Shown here: piece after piece, positions 9,033 through 17,221 of the stretch
Layout of the letters: each line of letters opens with the position of its first letter
Position numbering within the stretch: position 1 is the first letter of the stretch
Origin: Faeciplasma gallinarum
GTDB lineage: Bacteria; Bacillota; Clostridia; Oscillospirales; Ruminococcaceae
Direction: 5' to 3'
Length of the DNA: 35,169 nucleotides
NCBI GenBank assembly: GCA_018711085.1
Contig: DVIR01000024.1
Location: forward strand, 1 to 35,169
Translations under genes and position numbers: made by a program
The notes under the pieces: generated by a model
The model's input: the letters and a program-made list of their open reading frames with translations, nothing else
Databases searched by the model: none
What the model was told of the DNA's origin: nothing

Positions 9033-9061
9033 TTGACAAGTGAGCTGCGGCGGTGTATAAT
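9033..9061 (+). promoter_or_regulatory. Consensus sigma-A promoter of infC-rpmI-rplT
   Basis: TTGACA (9033-9038), a 17-nt spacer and TATAAT (9056-9061) form a perfect housekeeping promoter. Transcription should begin near 9068, giving a leader of about 180 nt before infC. Confidence 0.9.
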
Positions 9062-9067
9062 GCATCA

Positions 9068-9196
9068 GGTAAAGAAAGCAGTAACGGTTACGTTCTCACC
9101 TTAAGCCAAAGGCGAAAAGGTCAATAAAGGTTATATGCGATGCGTTTTGCAGCTCCCGTGTTCGGTCGCTGCGGGCGTGCGTATGTGGATTTTTAT
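9068..9196 (+). ncRNA. Structured 5' leader of the infC operon, probably L20-type
   Basis: The transcribed region between promoter and terminator contains CACCTT (9098-9103) that can pair with AAGGT-type sequences downstream (near 9117 and 9126). It also contains a bulged hairpin at 9149-9172: GCAGC / GCTGC enclosing CCG-TGTT-CGG. Firmicute infC-rpmI-rplT operons are known to be controlled by L20 binding to such a leader, and the position plus following terminator fit. Assignment to the exact RNA family is an inference from position and general layout. Confidence 0.6.
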
Positions 9197-9234
9197 GAGC
9201 GTAAACCGTGTGTTTACGCTCTATTTTATTTTTT
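9197..9234 (+). terminator. Attenuator-like intrinsic terminator before infC
   Basis: A perfect 10-bp stem, GAGCGTAAAC (9197-9206) with GTTTACGCTC (9212-9221) around a 5-nt loop, is followed by TATTTTATTTTTT. It sits directly upstream of the infC ribosome-binding site GGAGG (9235-9239), so readthrough must be regulated for the operon to be expressed. Confidence 0.9.
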
Positions 9235-9248
9235 GGAGGTGTTGCGCC

Positions 9249-9773
9249 ATTAGCAACGTAGATCATCAGATCAATGAAGAAATCCGTGACGCTCAGATCC
9301 GCGTTATCGATTCGGATGGAACCCAGCTCGGCATAATATCGTCTAAGGAAGCCCTTGATATAGCGATATCAAAGGATCTTGACCTTGTAAAGATAGCCCC
9401 AACGGCAAATCCGCCGGTGTGCAAGATAATGGACTACGGAAAGTACTGCTTCGAGCAGACCAAGCGAGAGAAGGAAGCCAGAAAGAATCAGAAAACGGTT
9501 GAGGTCAAGGAAGTCAGAATGACTTCAAAAATCGACTCAAACGACTTTAACACCAAAGCAAATCAGGCGATAAGGTTTTTAAAGGACGGAAATAAGGTCA
9601 AGGTATCGATAAGGCTTCAGTTCCGCAAGGGAGTCGCTCTTCATTCCGAGCTGAGTGATAAGCTTCTTGACGAGTTCAAGCAGGCAATTGCTGAGTACGG
9701 CGTATTCGATAAACCGAGCAAGGTAGAGGGCAGAAATATAGTATTGCTCGTTTCACCAAAGCCCAACAAATAA
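9249..9773 (+). CDS. infC: Translation initiation factor IF-3
   Basis: IF3 binds the 30S subunit and rejects non-canonical start codons. The 174-residue protein reads ISNVDHQINEEIRDAQIRV at the N-terminus, then VCKIMDYGKYCFEQ (IF3-N/linker) and a C-terminal domain with KVSIRLQFRKG. The start is ATT at 9249: GGAGG at 9235-9239 is 9 nt upstream, no ATG, GTG or TTG lies in frame nearby, and length and N-terminus fit the family. Non-standard starts in infC are established and let IF3 limit its own synthesis. The longer frame back to ATG 9135 would run through the leader hairpin and terminator and has no ribosome-binding site. It is first in an operon with rpmI and rplT. Confidence 0.96.
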   Translation: MSNVDHQINEEIRDAQIRVIDSDGTQLGIISSKEALDIAISKDLDLVKIAPTANPPVCKIMDYGKYCFEQTKREKEARKNQKTVEVKEVRMTSKIDSNDFNTKANQAIRFLKDGNKVKVSIRLQFRKGVALHSELSDKLLDEFKQAIAEYGVFDKPSKVEGRNIVLLVSPKPNK

Positions 9774-9804
9774 GATAACAAAGTTAATTAAGGAGGATAA
9801 ACTA

Positions 9805-10008
9805 ATGGCAAAGATTAAGGTAAAGACCCACTCCGGCACTAAGAAGCGTTTCAGCCTTACCGGCACCGGAAAGGTTAAGTTCCAGCACGCTTATAAGAGA
9901 CATCGTCTTGTATCTAAGGATCATAAGGCAAAGAGAATCGCAAGGGGCGCAGCATACGCTTCAAGCGCAAACGTAGCGGCAATCAAGAAGACCATCCCTT
10001 ACAAATAA
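9805..10008 (+). CDS. rpmI: 50S ribosomal protein bL35
   Basis: This 67-residue, very basic protein begins MAKIKVKTHSGTKKRFSLTG and contains HAYKRHRL, both diagnostic of L35. The normal family length is about 65. It lies 31 nt after infC with AAGGAGG at 9790-9796, and 51 nt before rplT, in the conserved infC-rpmI-rplT order. It should be co-regulated with L20 through the leader and attenuator upstream of infC. Confidence 0.97.
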   Translation: MAKIKVKTHSGTKKRFSLTGTGKVKFQHAYKRHRLVSKDHKAKRIARGAAYASSANVAAIKKTIPYK

Positions 10009-10059
10009 ACAGCGGGCTGTAGTTGTAAGGACAATAAAGAATAACGGAGGTAAATAATT

Positions 10060-10416
10060 ATGGCTCGTGTTAAGGGCGCAATGATGACTCGTAAGAGAAG
10101 AAATAAGACTCTTAAGCTCGCAAAGGGCTACTGGGGTTCAAAGAGCAAGCACTTCAAGATGGCTAAGCAGGCCGTCATGAAGTCCGGCAACTATGCATAT
10201 ATAGGCAGAAAGCAGAAGAAGCGTGAGTTCCGTCAGCTTTGGATAGCGAGAATTTCCGCTGCTGCTAAGGCAAACGGAATCAACTATTCTACACTCATGA
10301 ACGGCGTTAAGAAAGCCGGCATTGTGCTGAACAGAAAGATGCTTTCCGAGATAGCCATCAACGATCCTGCAGGTTTTACCGCAATTGTTGAGAAGGCAAA
10401 GGCAGCGCTTAACTGA
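10060..10416 (+). CDS. rplT: 50S ribosomal protein bL20
   Basis: At 118 residues this matches L20 exactly in length. The N-terminal tail MARVKGAMMTRKRRNKTLK is followed by GYWGSKSKHFKMAKQAVMK, YAYIGRKQKKREFRQLWI and a C-terminal globular part with MNGVKKAGIVLNRKMLSE. L20 is an early 23S rRNA assembly protein and, in Firmicutes, the feedback repressor of this operon through its leader RNA. GGAGG at 10046-10050 precedes it. It is the last gene before the terminator at 10424. Confidence 0.98.
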   Translation: MARVKGAMMTRKRRNKTLKLAKGYWGSKSKHFKMAKQAVMKSGNYAYIGRKQKKREFRQLWIARISAAAKANGINYSTLMNGVKKAGIVLNRKMLSEIAINDPAGFTAIVEKAKAALN

Positions 10417-10423
10417 TAAATAA

Positions 10424-10454
10424 AAAACACGCTCGCACGCGGGCGTGTTTTCTT
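10424..10454 (+). terminator. Intrinsic terminator after rplT
   Basis: AAAACACGCTC (10424-10434) pairs with GGGCGTGTTTT (10441-10451) through one G-T wobble and a 6-nt loop, followed by CTT. It ends the infC operon 8 nt after the rplT stop. Confidence 0.82.
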
Positions 10455-10477
10455 AATAATACGGGAATGATTTTAAG

Positions 10478-11299
10478 ATGACGGACGCACTTTATTTAAA
10501 GGATATATCGAGCAGGGAAAACCCGCTTGTCAAGAGGTACGCTAAGCTGAGGGACTATAAAAAATACCGCAGCGAGCTTGGGATGTTTGTAATAGAGGGC
10601 GCAAGGCTTTGTGCCGATGCCGCTGCGGAGGGAATGGAGCTTGAGTACGGCTTTATCACGCACAGGGCAGCCGAAAAATATCCCGACACCGCCGATGCGC
10701 TGCATAAGGCTTTGGGGGACAGGCTGTACTTTATACCGGAGGAGCTTGCGCAGGTTCTGAGCGACACAAAAGGCTCGCAGGGAATATACTGCTGCGTCAA
10801 AATCCGAACACTTGACAAAATCACCTCCGCTGATAAAATAAATGACGGCGGAAAATACCTTGTACTCAATAATTTGCAGGATCCCGGCAATATCGGCACC
10901 ATAATCAGGGCTGCCGATGCGGTGGGAATAGACAGGGTATATCTTTGCTCCTGCTGCGATATATATAACCCGAAGACTGTCCGCTCTGCAATGGGCTCGA
11001 TGTTCAGGGTTAAACTGACGGATAACGACAACTACGCGGATGTGATTTCGTCGCTCAAAGACGCCGGCGTAACTACATATGCGTCTGTCATAGACAGCAG
11101 CGCGCAAAGCCTTCGGGATACCGTGTTTGACAGAAGATCCGCAGTCGTAATAGGAAACGAGGGCAACGGACTGTCCGAAGAGGACGCCGATGCCTGCGAT
11201 AAGAAAATCACCATTAAAATGAAGGGAAATATAAATTCCCTCAACGCAGCTTCCGCAGCATCTATTATGCTGTGGGAAATGACAAGGACGGAGGAATGA
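10478..11299 (+). CDS. TrmH/SpoU-family RNA 2'-O-methyltransferase
   Basis: This 273-residue enzyme transfers a methyl group from SAM to a ribose 2'-OH in rRNA or tRNA; the exact target cannot be read from sequence. An N-terminal substrate-binding domain (NPLVKRYAKLRDYKKYR..., FVIEGARL) precedes the SPOUT knot with its three motifs: LQDPGNIGTIIRAADA (about 131), VVIGNEGNGLSEE (about 222) and the NSLNAASAASIMLWE loop (about 254). It resembles the YsgA/RlmB-like group commonly found next to rplT in Firmicutes. The ribosome-binding site is weak. The stop TGA (11297-11299) lies inside the ATGATGATG at the start of dprA, so the two genes are coupled. Confidence 0.9.
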   Translation: MTDALYLKDISSRENPLVKRYAKLRDYKKYRSELGMFVIEGARLCADAAAEGMELEYGFITHRAAEKYPDTADALHKALGDRLYFIPEELAQVLSDTKGSQGIYCCVKIRTLDKITSADKINDGGKYLVLNNLQDPGNIGTIIRAADAVGIDRVYLCSCCDIYNPKTVRSAMGSMFRVKLTDNDNYADVISSLKDAGVTTYASVIDSSAQSLRDTVFDRRSAVVIGNEGNGLSEEDADACDKKITIKMKGNINSLNAASAASIMLWEMTRTEE

Positions 11300-11301
11300 T
11301 G

Positions 11302-12696
11302 ATGGGCGAGTCTATATCCGAGCTCAAATACTGGATGTGGTTCACTATGGCGTTTGGACCTGCAAATCCGAGAAAGTGGAATGCGCTGCCTTACTACGGC
11401 ACCGCCAAGCAGGCATACGAGAAAATAAGCGGCGGAGACCTTTCTCACGTTTCCGAGCAGGACCTCAAGGGCGTAAAAGCCGCCACAATGGAAAAAGCCG
11501 AAAAGATGATCGAGTACTGCAACTCACACAATATAAACATGTACAGCTATGACGACCCGGATTATCCCGAAAGGCTTCGTCAGATATATAACCCGCCGTC
11601 ACTTTTGTTTGCAAGCGGCAGCTTAAAGGGCTTAAACGATGCCGTGGTTATCGCGGCTGTCGGAACGAGAAGACCGAGCAGATATACCGTCGAGGTGACG
11701 GAGAGGATTTGCCGCGACCTCGCTCAGGCAGGCGTGGTGATAGCGAGCGGAATAGCTGTAGGACTTGATTCCGTGTGCCTGAGATCCGCCATGCACGCAA
11801 GGGGAAAGGTCATATCTGTTCTTCCCTGCGGACTAAACTGCAACTATCCTAAGGAAAACGCCGACGCAAAGAAGGTTATAGCCAGGATGGGTGCGGTTTT
11901 GAGCGAGTATTTCCCCGAGGACAGACCGTCGTCTGCATATTTCAGAGCAAGAAACAGAGTCCTCTCGGGAATTGCTCTCGGAGCATTCATAACTCAAGCC
12001 GGCATAGGCAGCGGAGCGCTCAGCACAGCTTCCTTTGCAGCTGCACAGGGTAAGGACATTTTCTGCATACCGCCTCACGAGCTGTTTAACGACGAGTATG
12101 CGGGAGTTATCGGACTGCTCAGGGACGGCGCAACGCCGGTGTTTGACGCAAGGGATATACTCAATCAATATTACGGCGTGTATGCGCATAAGCTGAATCC
12201 CGACGCCGATATCTTTAAAATAAAGGGCGACCGCGACCTCTTCTCGAGAACAGAACAGGATAAATCCGAGTCCGGCAAGCAGCCTGCACCGCCGCCGAAG
12301 CAAAAAGCTCCTGCTAAAAAGCATGAGCAGCCGCAGACGGAGGAGAGCAGCGACCGAGACAACAGCGACCGAGACAACAGCGACCGAGACAGCAGCGACC
12401 GAGACAGCAGCGACCGAGACAACAGCGACCGAGACAGCAGCGGCAGAGTGTTTATCAGCAACGTCATCGACAGCGATGACATTAAGGTGCCGTCTGAACA
12501 TCCGATCGTGTATGCTTTGTCTGACGACAAGAAAAAGATACTCGACTTTATCAGTCAAAACGGCACAGTCCTGTTTGATGAGATAGTCGAGGCGGCATCC
12601 GATATTGACGATGTGGAAACCGTCCTCACGGAGCTTGAGCTTGACGGCTTTATACACACCCTCTCGGGAAACAGGTACGAGATGAATAAATTTTAA
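11302..12696 (+). CDS. dprA: DNA-processing protein DprA with tandem-repeat linker
   Basis: DprA (Smf) loads RecA onto incoming single-stranded DNA. The Rossmann-like core shows AVGTRRPSRY, ASGIAVGLDSVCLRSA, LPCGLNCNYPKENA, LSEYFPE and RARNRVLSGIALGAFITQAG, with GSGALSTASFA where most homologues have a similar glycine/serine strand. CIPPHE replaces the usual VPG, so it is somewhat divergent. Residues about 349-378 are six SSDRD/NSDRD units in a Pro/Lys/Glu-rich linker, followed by a C-terminal winged-helix domain (ILDFISQNGTVLFDEIVEA...). I chose ATG 11302 because GGAGG (11290-11294) is 7 nt upstream. ATG 11296 and 11299 are adjacent alternatives, and 11272 is too far inside the previous gene. 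The product is 464 residues. Confidence 0.9.
   Translation: MGESISELKYWMWFTMAFGPANPRKWNALPYYGTAKQAYEKISGGDLSHVSEQDLKGVKAATMEKAEKMIEYCNSHNINMYSYDDPDYPERLRQIYNPPSLLFASGSLKGLNDAVVIAAVGTRRPSRYTVEVTERICRDLAQAGVVIASGIAVGLDSVCLRSAMHARGKVISVLPCGLNCNYPKENADAKKVIARMGAVLSEYFPEDRPSSAYFRARNRVLSGIALGAFITQAGIGSGALSTASFAAAQGKDIFCIPPHELFNDEYAGVIGLLRDGATPVFDARDILNQYYGVYAHKLNPDADIFKIKGDRDLFSRTEQDKSESGKQPAPPPKQKAPAKKHEQPQTEESSDRDNSDRDNSDRDSSDRDSSDRDNSDRDSSGRVFISNVIDSDDIKVPSEHPIVYALSDDKKKILDFISQNGTVLFDEIVEAASDIDDVETVLTELELDGFIHTLSGNRYEMNKF
12346..12435 (+). repeat. Six 15-bp tandem repeats inside dprA
   Basis: Six direct units of A(A/G)CAGCGACCGAGAC lie back to back, with a degenerate seventh starting at 12436. 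The only variation is the second base (AAC or AGC), giving Asn/Ser alternation in N/S-S-D-R-D. Such purity suggests recent slippage expansion. Confidence 0.95.
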
Positions 12697-12724
12697 CTAT
12701 ATTTAATTATGAGGTCTTTATTTA

Positions 12725-14848
12725 ATGTCTGATTTGATAATTGTTGAGTCACCCTCAAAAATTCATACGGTAAAAAGAACCTTAGGAGCGGGCTATGACG
12801 TTGTGGCGTGCGCGGGTCATGTAAGAGACCTTCCAAAGTCAAAGCTCGCCGTTGACGTTGAGCACGGATTTGAGCCGACATATGTCGATATAGCCGGCAA
12901 AGAAAACATAATCAAAGATATAAAAAAGCGCGCTAAGAAGTCGGATCATGTTTACTTCGCAACCGACCCCGACCGTGAGGGAGAGGCGATATCATGGCAC
13001 TTAGCATGCATGCTCGGCTTCGACTTAAACGACAAAAACCGCGTCACGTTTAACGAGATAACCAGAACGGGCGTAGAGGCCGGAATGGCTGCACCGAGAT
13101 CCATAGACATGAACATAGTAAACGCACAGCAGGCGAGAAGAATCCTCGACAGAATCGTGGGATATAAGCTTTCTCCTTTCCTGTGGAAGAAGGTAAGACG
13201 CGGCCTGTCGGCAGGAAGAGTTCAGTCTGTTGCGGTGAGGATGATCGTTGACAGGGAAGATGAGATAAACAGCTTTACTCCGGTGGAATACTGGACGATT
13301 GAGGCTAAGCTGTCGTCAAAAGCAAAAGGCTCAAAGAAGGTTTTCACCGCAAAGCTTTCAACGGTTGACGGTGCAAAGCCTGCGCTCAACTGCAAGGACG
13401 ACGCGGACGCCGTTTTGAGCAGACTTGACGGCGCACAGTTTACCGTGGCGTCTGTCAAAAACGGCACCAGAACCAAAACCCCCGCAGCTCCGTTTTCCAC
13501 TTCGACATTACTTCAGGAAGCGTCTCAAAGACTCGGCTATAACGCAAGAAGAACCATGAGCGTAGCGCAGGAGCTGTATGAAGGCGTTGACGTGGAGGGG
13601 ATAGGCGCCGTCGGTCTTATCACGTATATGAGAACCGACTCATTAAGAGTGTCCGAAGAGGCAAAATCCGCCGCTGCCGAATTTGTCAGAAACACCTATG
13701 GAAGCGAGTACCTCCCCGAAAAGCCCAGAGTGTATAAATCAAGAGACAACAATATTCAGGACGCACACGAAGCAATACGTCCCACCATGGCCGATTTGAC
13801 TCCGGAAAGGGCGAAAAGCTCGTTGACTAACGATCAGTATAAGCTGTATAAACTCATCTGGTCGAGATTTATCGCCAGCCAGATGGCCGACTGCATACTC
13901 AGCACCACCGCGGCATCGGTTGAGGCAAACGGATGCGTGTTTAAAGCCTCCGGATTCAGCGTGAAATTTGACGGTTTTACGGCGCTGTATGAGGAGACAA
14001 AGGACGACAGTGAACAGTCAAGCGTCCTTCCGCCCCTTGAAAAGTCGGAAGTGCTTGACCTTAAATCGCTTGACGGCTTGCAGCACTTCACACAGCCGCC
14101 GGCAAGATATACCGAAGCGTCTTTAATAAAGGCGTTCAAGGAGTACGGCATAGCAAGACCTTCAACCTATGCCACCACGATAACCACAATACTTCAGCGC
14201 TCGTACGTTGAAAGAGACGGAAAGCAGCTCAAGCCCACCCCGTTAGGCGTCGTGACTACTCAGCTCATGAAGGAAAACTTTAAAGACATAGTTGACCTTA
14301 AATTCACCGCTGAAATGGAGTCTCAGCTCGATGAAATAGAGCTTGGACACAGAGATTGGCGCGAGACGCTGAGCGATTTTTACGACGGCTTTGAAAAGTC
14401 GCTTGAAAAGGCGGAGGCAAAGCTTGAGGGCAAGCGCGTGAAGATACCTGATGAAAAGACGGATCAGATATGCGAGGTTTGCGGCAGACCTATGGTTATA
14501 AAGATAGGCAAATACGGAAAGTTTCTTGCATGCACCGGATTCCCCGAGTGCACAAACACTAAAAAGCTTGTAACTGAGACCCCCGGCAAATGCCCGTATT
14601 GCGGCAAAAAGATTCTTCAGAAAAAGACCCAAAGGGGAAAGAAGTTCTTCGGATGCGAGGACAATCCCAAGTGCAACTTCATGACATGGGACGTTCCGAC
14701 TGCCGAACTTTGCCCTAAGTGCTCATCCACCCTATTTAAAAAGGGCGGCGCGAAGGGAAAGCTCATATGCTATAAACCCGGATGCGGATATGAAAAGGAC
14801 TTGTCTGAGGACAGCGGCCGGACGGATAAAGCTCAGTCGGAAGGTTAA
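12725..14848 (+). CDS. topA: DNA topoisomerase I (type IA)
   Basis: This 707-residue enzyme relaxes negative supercoils. The TOPRIM domain shows IVESPSKIHTVKRTLG and FATDPDREGEAISWHLA. LSAGRVQSVAVRMIVDRE and the active-site tyrosine in LITYMRTDSLR (about residue 301) follow, then QDAHEAIRPT and GIARPSTYATTITTI. Three C-terminal four-cysteine zinc fingers start near residue 582: CEVCGRP...C-x4-5-C, CPYCGKK...C-x5-C and CPKCSST...C-x4-C. The dprA-topA-trmFO order is a standard Firmicute arrangement. The start is 28 nt after dprA with only a weak GAGGT site upstream. Identification is secure. Confidence 0.98.
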   Translation: MSDLIIVESPSKIHTVKRTLGAGYDVVACAGHVRDLPKSKLAVDVEHGFEPTYVDIAGKENIIKDIKKRAKKSDHVYFATDPDREGEAISWHLACMLGFDLNDKNRVTFNEITRTGVEAGMAAPRSIDMNIVNAQQARRILDRIVGYKLSPFLWKKVRRGLSAGRVQSVAVRMIVDREDEINSFTPVEYWTIEAKLSSKAKGSKKVFTAKLSTVDGAKPALNCKDDADAVLSRLDGAQFTVASVKNGTRTKTPAAPFSTSTLLQEASQRLGYNARRTMSVAQELYEGVDVEGIGAVGLITYMRTDSLRVSEEAKSAAAEFVRNTYGSEYLPEKPRVYKSRDNNIQDAHEAIRPTMADLTPERAKSSLTNDQYKLYKLIWSRFIASQMADCILSTTAASVEANGCVFKASGFSVKFDGFTALYEETKDDSEQSSVLPPLEKSEVLDLKSLDGLQHFTQPPARYTEASLIKAFKEYGIARPSTYATTITTILQRSYVERDGKQLKPTPLGVVTTQLMKENFKDIVDLKFTAEMESQLDEIELGHRDWRETLSDFYDGFEKSLEKAEAKLEGKRVKIPDEKTDQICEVCGRPMVIKIGKYGKFLACTGFPECTNTKKLVTETPGKCPYCGKKILQKKTQRGKKFFGCEDNPKCNFMTWDVPTAELCPKCSSTLFKKGGAKGKLICYKPGCGYEKDLSEDSGRTDKAQSEG

Positions 14849-14854
14849 ACCGCT

Positions 14855-16174
14855 ATGACAGTCAAGGTTGTCGGAGCCGGACTTGCGGGCTGCGAAGCGG
14901 CATGGCAGCTTGCAAACGCCGGTATAGATGTAGAGCTTTATGAAATGAAGCCGCTAAAGTATACTCCCGCTCATAAATACAGCGGTTATGCGGAGCTTGT
15001 TTGCTCAAACTCTCTCAAGGCTCAAAGATTAGAATCGGCAGCGGGGCTTTTGAAAGAGGAAATGCGAAGACTCGGATCACTGTGCATGGACGCCGCGCAG
15101 CACACTTGCGTGCCCGCCGGCGGAGCGCTTGCGGTTTGCAGAGAGGAGTTTTCCGATTTCATAACCGATAAGATAAATTCCAGCCCGAAAATCAAGGTTG
15201 TTCACGAAGAGGTCACAACTATACCTGACGGGTATGTTATAATCGCTACAGGACCGCTTACAAGCGAGCCTCTTTCAAAGAGCATAGGCGAGCTTGTAGG
15301 GGAAAACTATCTTTACTTTCATGACGCGGCAGCGCCTATAGTCACGGCTGAAAGCCTTGACAAATCGCTTGTATTCGAGGCGTCAAGGTATGACAGAGGC
15401 GACGCGGATTATCTAAACTGCCCGATGAATAAAGACGAGTATCTTGAGTTTTATAACGAGCTTGTAAACGCCGAGACTGCACCGCTGCATGACTTTGAGC
15501 AAAAAGAGGGCTTTACGGTGTATGAAGGCTGCATGCCTATAGAAGTCCTTGCTAAGCGCGGGGAGGATACCATGCGCTTCGGCCCGCTCAAGCCGGTCGG
15601 ACTTGTCGATCCGAGAACTTCAAGGCGTCCGTACGCTGTCGTGCAGCTGAGAAAGGAAAACAACGCCGGAACGCTGTATAACCTCGTCGGCTTTCAGACA
15701 AACCTCAAGTTCGGCGAGCAAAAAAGGGTGTTCTCGCTGATACCGGGGCTTGAAAACGCAGAGTTTGTCAGGTACGGCGTCATGCACAGAAATACGTACT
15801 TAAACTCTCCCGAGCTTCTTAACAGGCATTTTTGCTTTAAAGGCGACCAAAGAATATACTTTGCCGGACAGATGAGCGGCGTGGAGGGGTATATGGAGTC
15901 GGCTGCAAGCGGAATATATGCGGGACTTTCTTTGGCAAGGCGGCTGAACGGCTTGGATGAGATAACCCTTCCGGAGGACACTATGATAGGCGCACTGTCG
16001 GCATACGTAGAAAAAGGTTCGCCATCCGGATTTCAGCCCATGGGAGCTAATATGGGCATACTGCCTGAGCTTCCGGAAAAGATAAAGAATAAGCAGGAAA
16101 AATACGCCGCGCTGGCTAAAAGGGCGCTTTCGTCGCTCGAACAGGCGCTGCACGGCGGCAGTTGTGATAAATAA
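14855..16174 (+). CDS. trmFO: tRNA m5U54 methyltransferase TrmFO (folate/FAD-dependent)
   Basis: TrmFO makes ribothymidine at tRNA position 54 using methylene-tetrahydrofolate, unlike SAM-dependent TrmA. The 439-residue protein opens with the FAD-binding motif VVGAGLAGCEAAWQLA, then YEMKPLKYTPAH and VCSNSLKAQRLESAAGLLKEEM, which is characteristic of this family and distinguishes it from GidA. YVIIATGPLTSEPLS, EGCMPIEVLAKRGEDTMRFG and FAGQMSGVEGYMESAASG are further hallmarks. It begins 6 nt after topA, with GGAAGG within the topA end. Secure call. Confidence 0.97.
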   Translation: MTVKVVGAGLAGCEAAWQLANAGIDVELYEMKPLKYTPAHKYSGYAELVCSNSLKAQRLESAAGLLKEEMRRLGSLCMDAAQHTCVPAGGALAVCREEFSDFITDKINSSPKIKVVHEEVTTIPDGYVIIATGPLTSEPLSKSIGELVGENYLYFHDAAAPIVTAESLDKSLVFEASRYDRGDADYLNCPMNKDEYLEFYNELVNAETAPLHDFEQKEGFTVYEGCMPIEVLAKRGEDTMRFGPLKPVGLVDPRTSRRPYAVVQLRKENNAGTLYNLVGFQTNLKFGEQKRVFSLIPGLENAEFVRYGVMHRNTYLNSPELLNRHFCFKGDQRIYFAGQMSGVEGYMESAASGIYAGLSLARRLNGLDEITLPEDTMIGALSAYVEKGSPSGFQPMGANMGILPELPEKIKNKQEKYAALAKRALSSLEQALHGGSCDK

Positions 16175-16195
16175 CGCAGGAAACGAGGTATTTTT

Positions 16196-17221
16196 ATGAG
16201 GATAATTATTGACGGCTTCGGAGGAGATAACGCGCCGCTTGAGGTTTTAAAGGGCGCTGCAAGGGCGAAAAAAGAACTCGGCGTGGATATAACCGTGACC
16301 GGTGATAAGGACAAAATCGAAGCATGCGCAAAGGAAAACGGAATAGATCTGAGCGGCATCGAGATTTACCATGCGCCCGACGTGATAGACGTGTGCTGCG
16401 ATCCCGCAAAAATACTCAAGGAACACAAGGACTGCTCAATGGCGGCGGGACTTAAGCTTTTGCGTGACGGAGCAGGCGATGCATTCGTTTGCGCAGGTTC
16501 TACCGGAGCGCTCGTGTTCGGCGCTACATTTATAGTTAAAAGGTTGAAGGGCATAAAGCGCGCAGCGCTTGCAACCGTTGTTCCGACAGCAAAAACCCCC
16601 TGCATGATACTCGACGTAGGAGCAAATGCCGATTGCAGACCGGAAATGATTGCGCAGTTCGGCGTAATGGGCTCTGCGTACATGAGCAAGCATATGAAAA
16701 TCGAAAACCCGAGGGTTGGACTTGCAAATATCGGCTCTGAGCCTACAAAGGGCAGAGAGCAGGAGCTTGAGTCTTATGACAGACTCAGCCGCGCCCCGAT
16801 AAACTTTATCGGAAACGTCGAGGGAAGAGATATACCTCTCGGCGGAGCGGACGTAGTTGTTGCGGACGGATTTACCGGAAACATGATACTTAAAACCATG
16901 GAGGGCATGGGAAAGTTCTTCTCTATGGCTCTCAAGGATATGTTTAAGAGCGGCGTCAGCTCAAGCGTAGGTGCTTTGCTTATGAAGAACAGCCTCATGG
17001 CGTTCAAAAAGAAGATGGATTATACGGAGTACGGCGGAGCGCCGCTTTTGGGCACCGCAAAACCCGTAATTAAGGCACACGGAGCATCTAACGAAAATGC
17101 GTTCTTTAACGCTATACGCCAGGCTAAGATTTTCGTGGAGACTAAGGTCATAGATGAAATATCATCTGCTCTTGCGGAGATCAAAGCAGGAGAAAGTGAA
17201 GAAGATGGACAGGCTAAATGA
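16196..17221 (+). CDS. plsX: Phosphate acyltransferase PlsX
   Basis: PlsX converts acyl-ACP to acyl-phosphate, feeding PlsY in phospholipid synthesis. Family motifs are IIIDGFGGDNAP at the N-terminus, then SMAAGLKLLRDG, CAGSTGALVFGATFIVKR, LDVGANADCRPEMIAQFGVMG, ANIGSEPTKG, FIGNVEGRDIPLGGADVVVADGF-type text and YGGAPLLGT. The length of 341 is typical. Its TGA (17219-17221) lies inside rnc, so the two overlap. In many Firmicutes acpP sits between plsX and rnc; here no acpP is present and the coupling is direct. Secure call. Confidence 0.96.
   Translation: MRIIIDGFGGDNAPLEVLKGAARAKKELGVDITVTGDKDKIEACAKENGIDLSGIEIYHAPDVIDVCCDPAKILKEHKDCSMAAGLKLLRDGAGDAFVCAGSTGALVFGATFIVKRLKGIKRAALATVVPTAKTPCMILDVGANADCRPEMIAQFGVMGSAYMSKHMKIENPRVGLANIGSEPTKGREQELESYDRLSRAPINFIGNVEGRDIPLGGADVVVADGFTGNMILKTMEGMGKFFSMALKDMFKSGVSSSVGALLMKNSLMAFKKKMDYTEYGGAPLLGTAKPVIKAHGASNENAFFNAIRQAKIFVETKVIDEISSALAEIKAGESEEDGQAK

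Noticed and set aside
9135..9248. N-terminal extension of infC back to ATG 9135
   Set aside because: It would translate through the leader hairpin and the intrinsic terminator, lacks a ribosome-binding site, and adds residues not found in IF3. ATT 9249 with GGAGG fits better.
12171..12530. Antisense frame of 119 codons rich in S-L-L-S-R repeats
   Set aside because: It mirrors the dprA tandem repeat, with no start signal or recognisable product.
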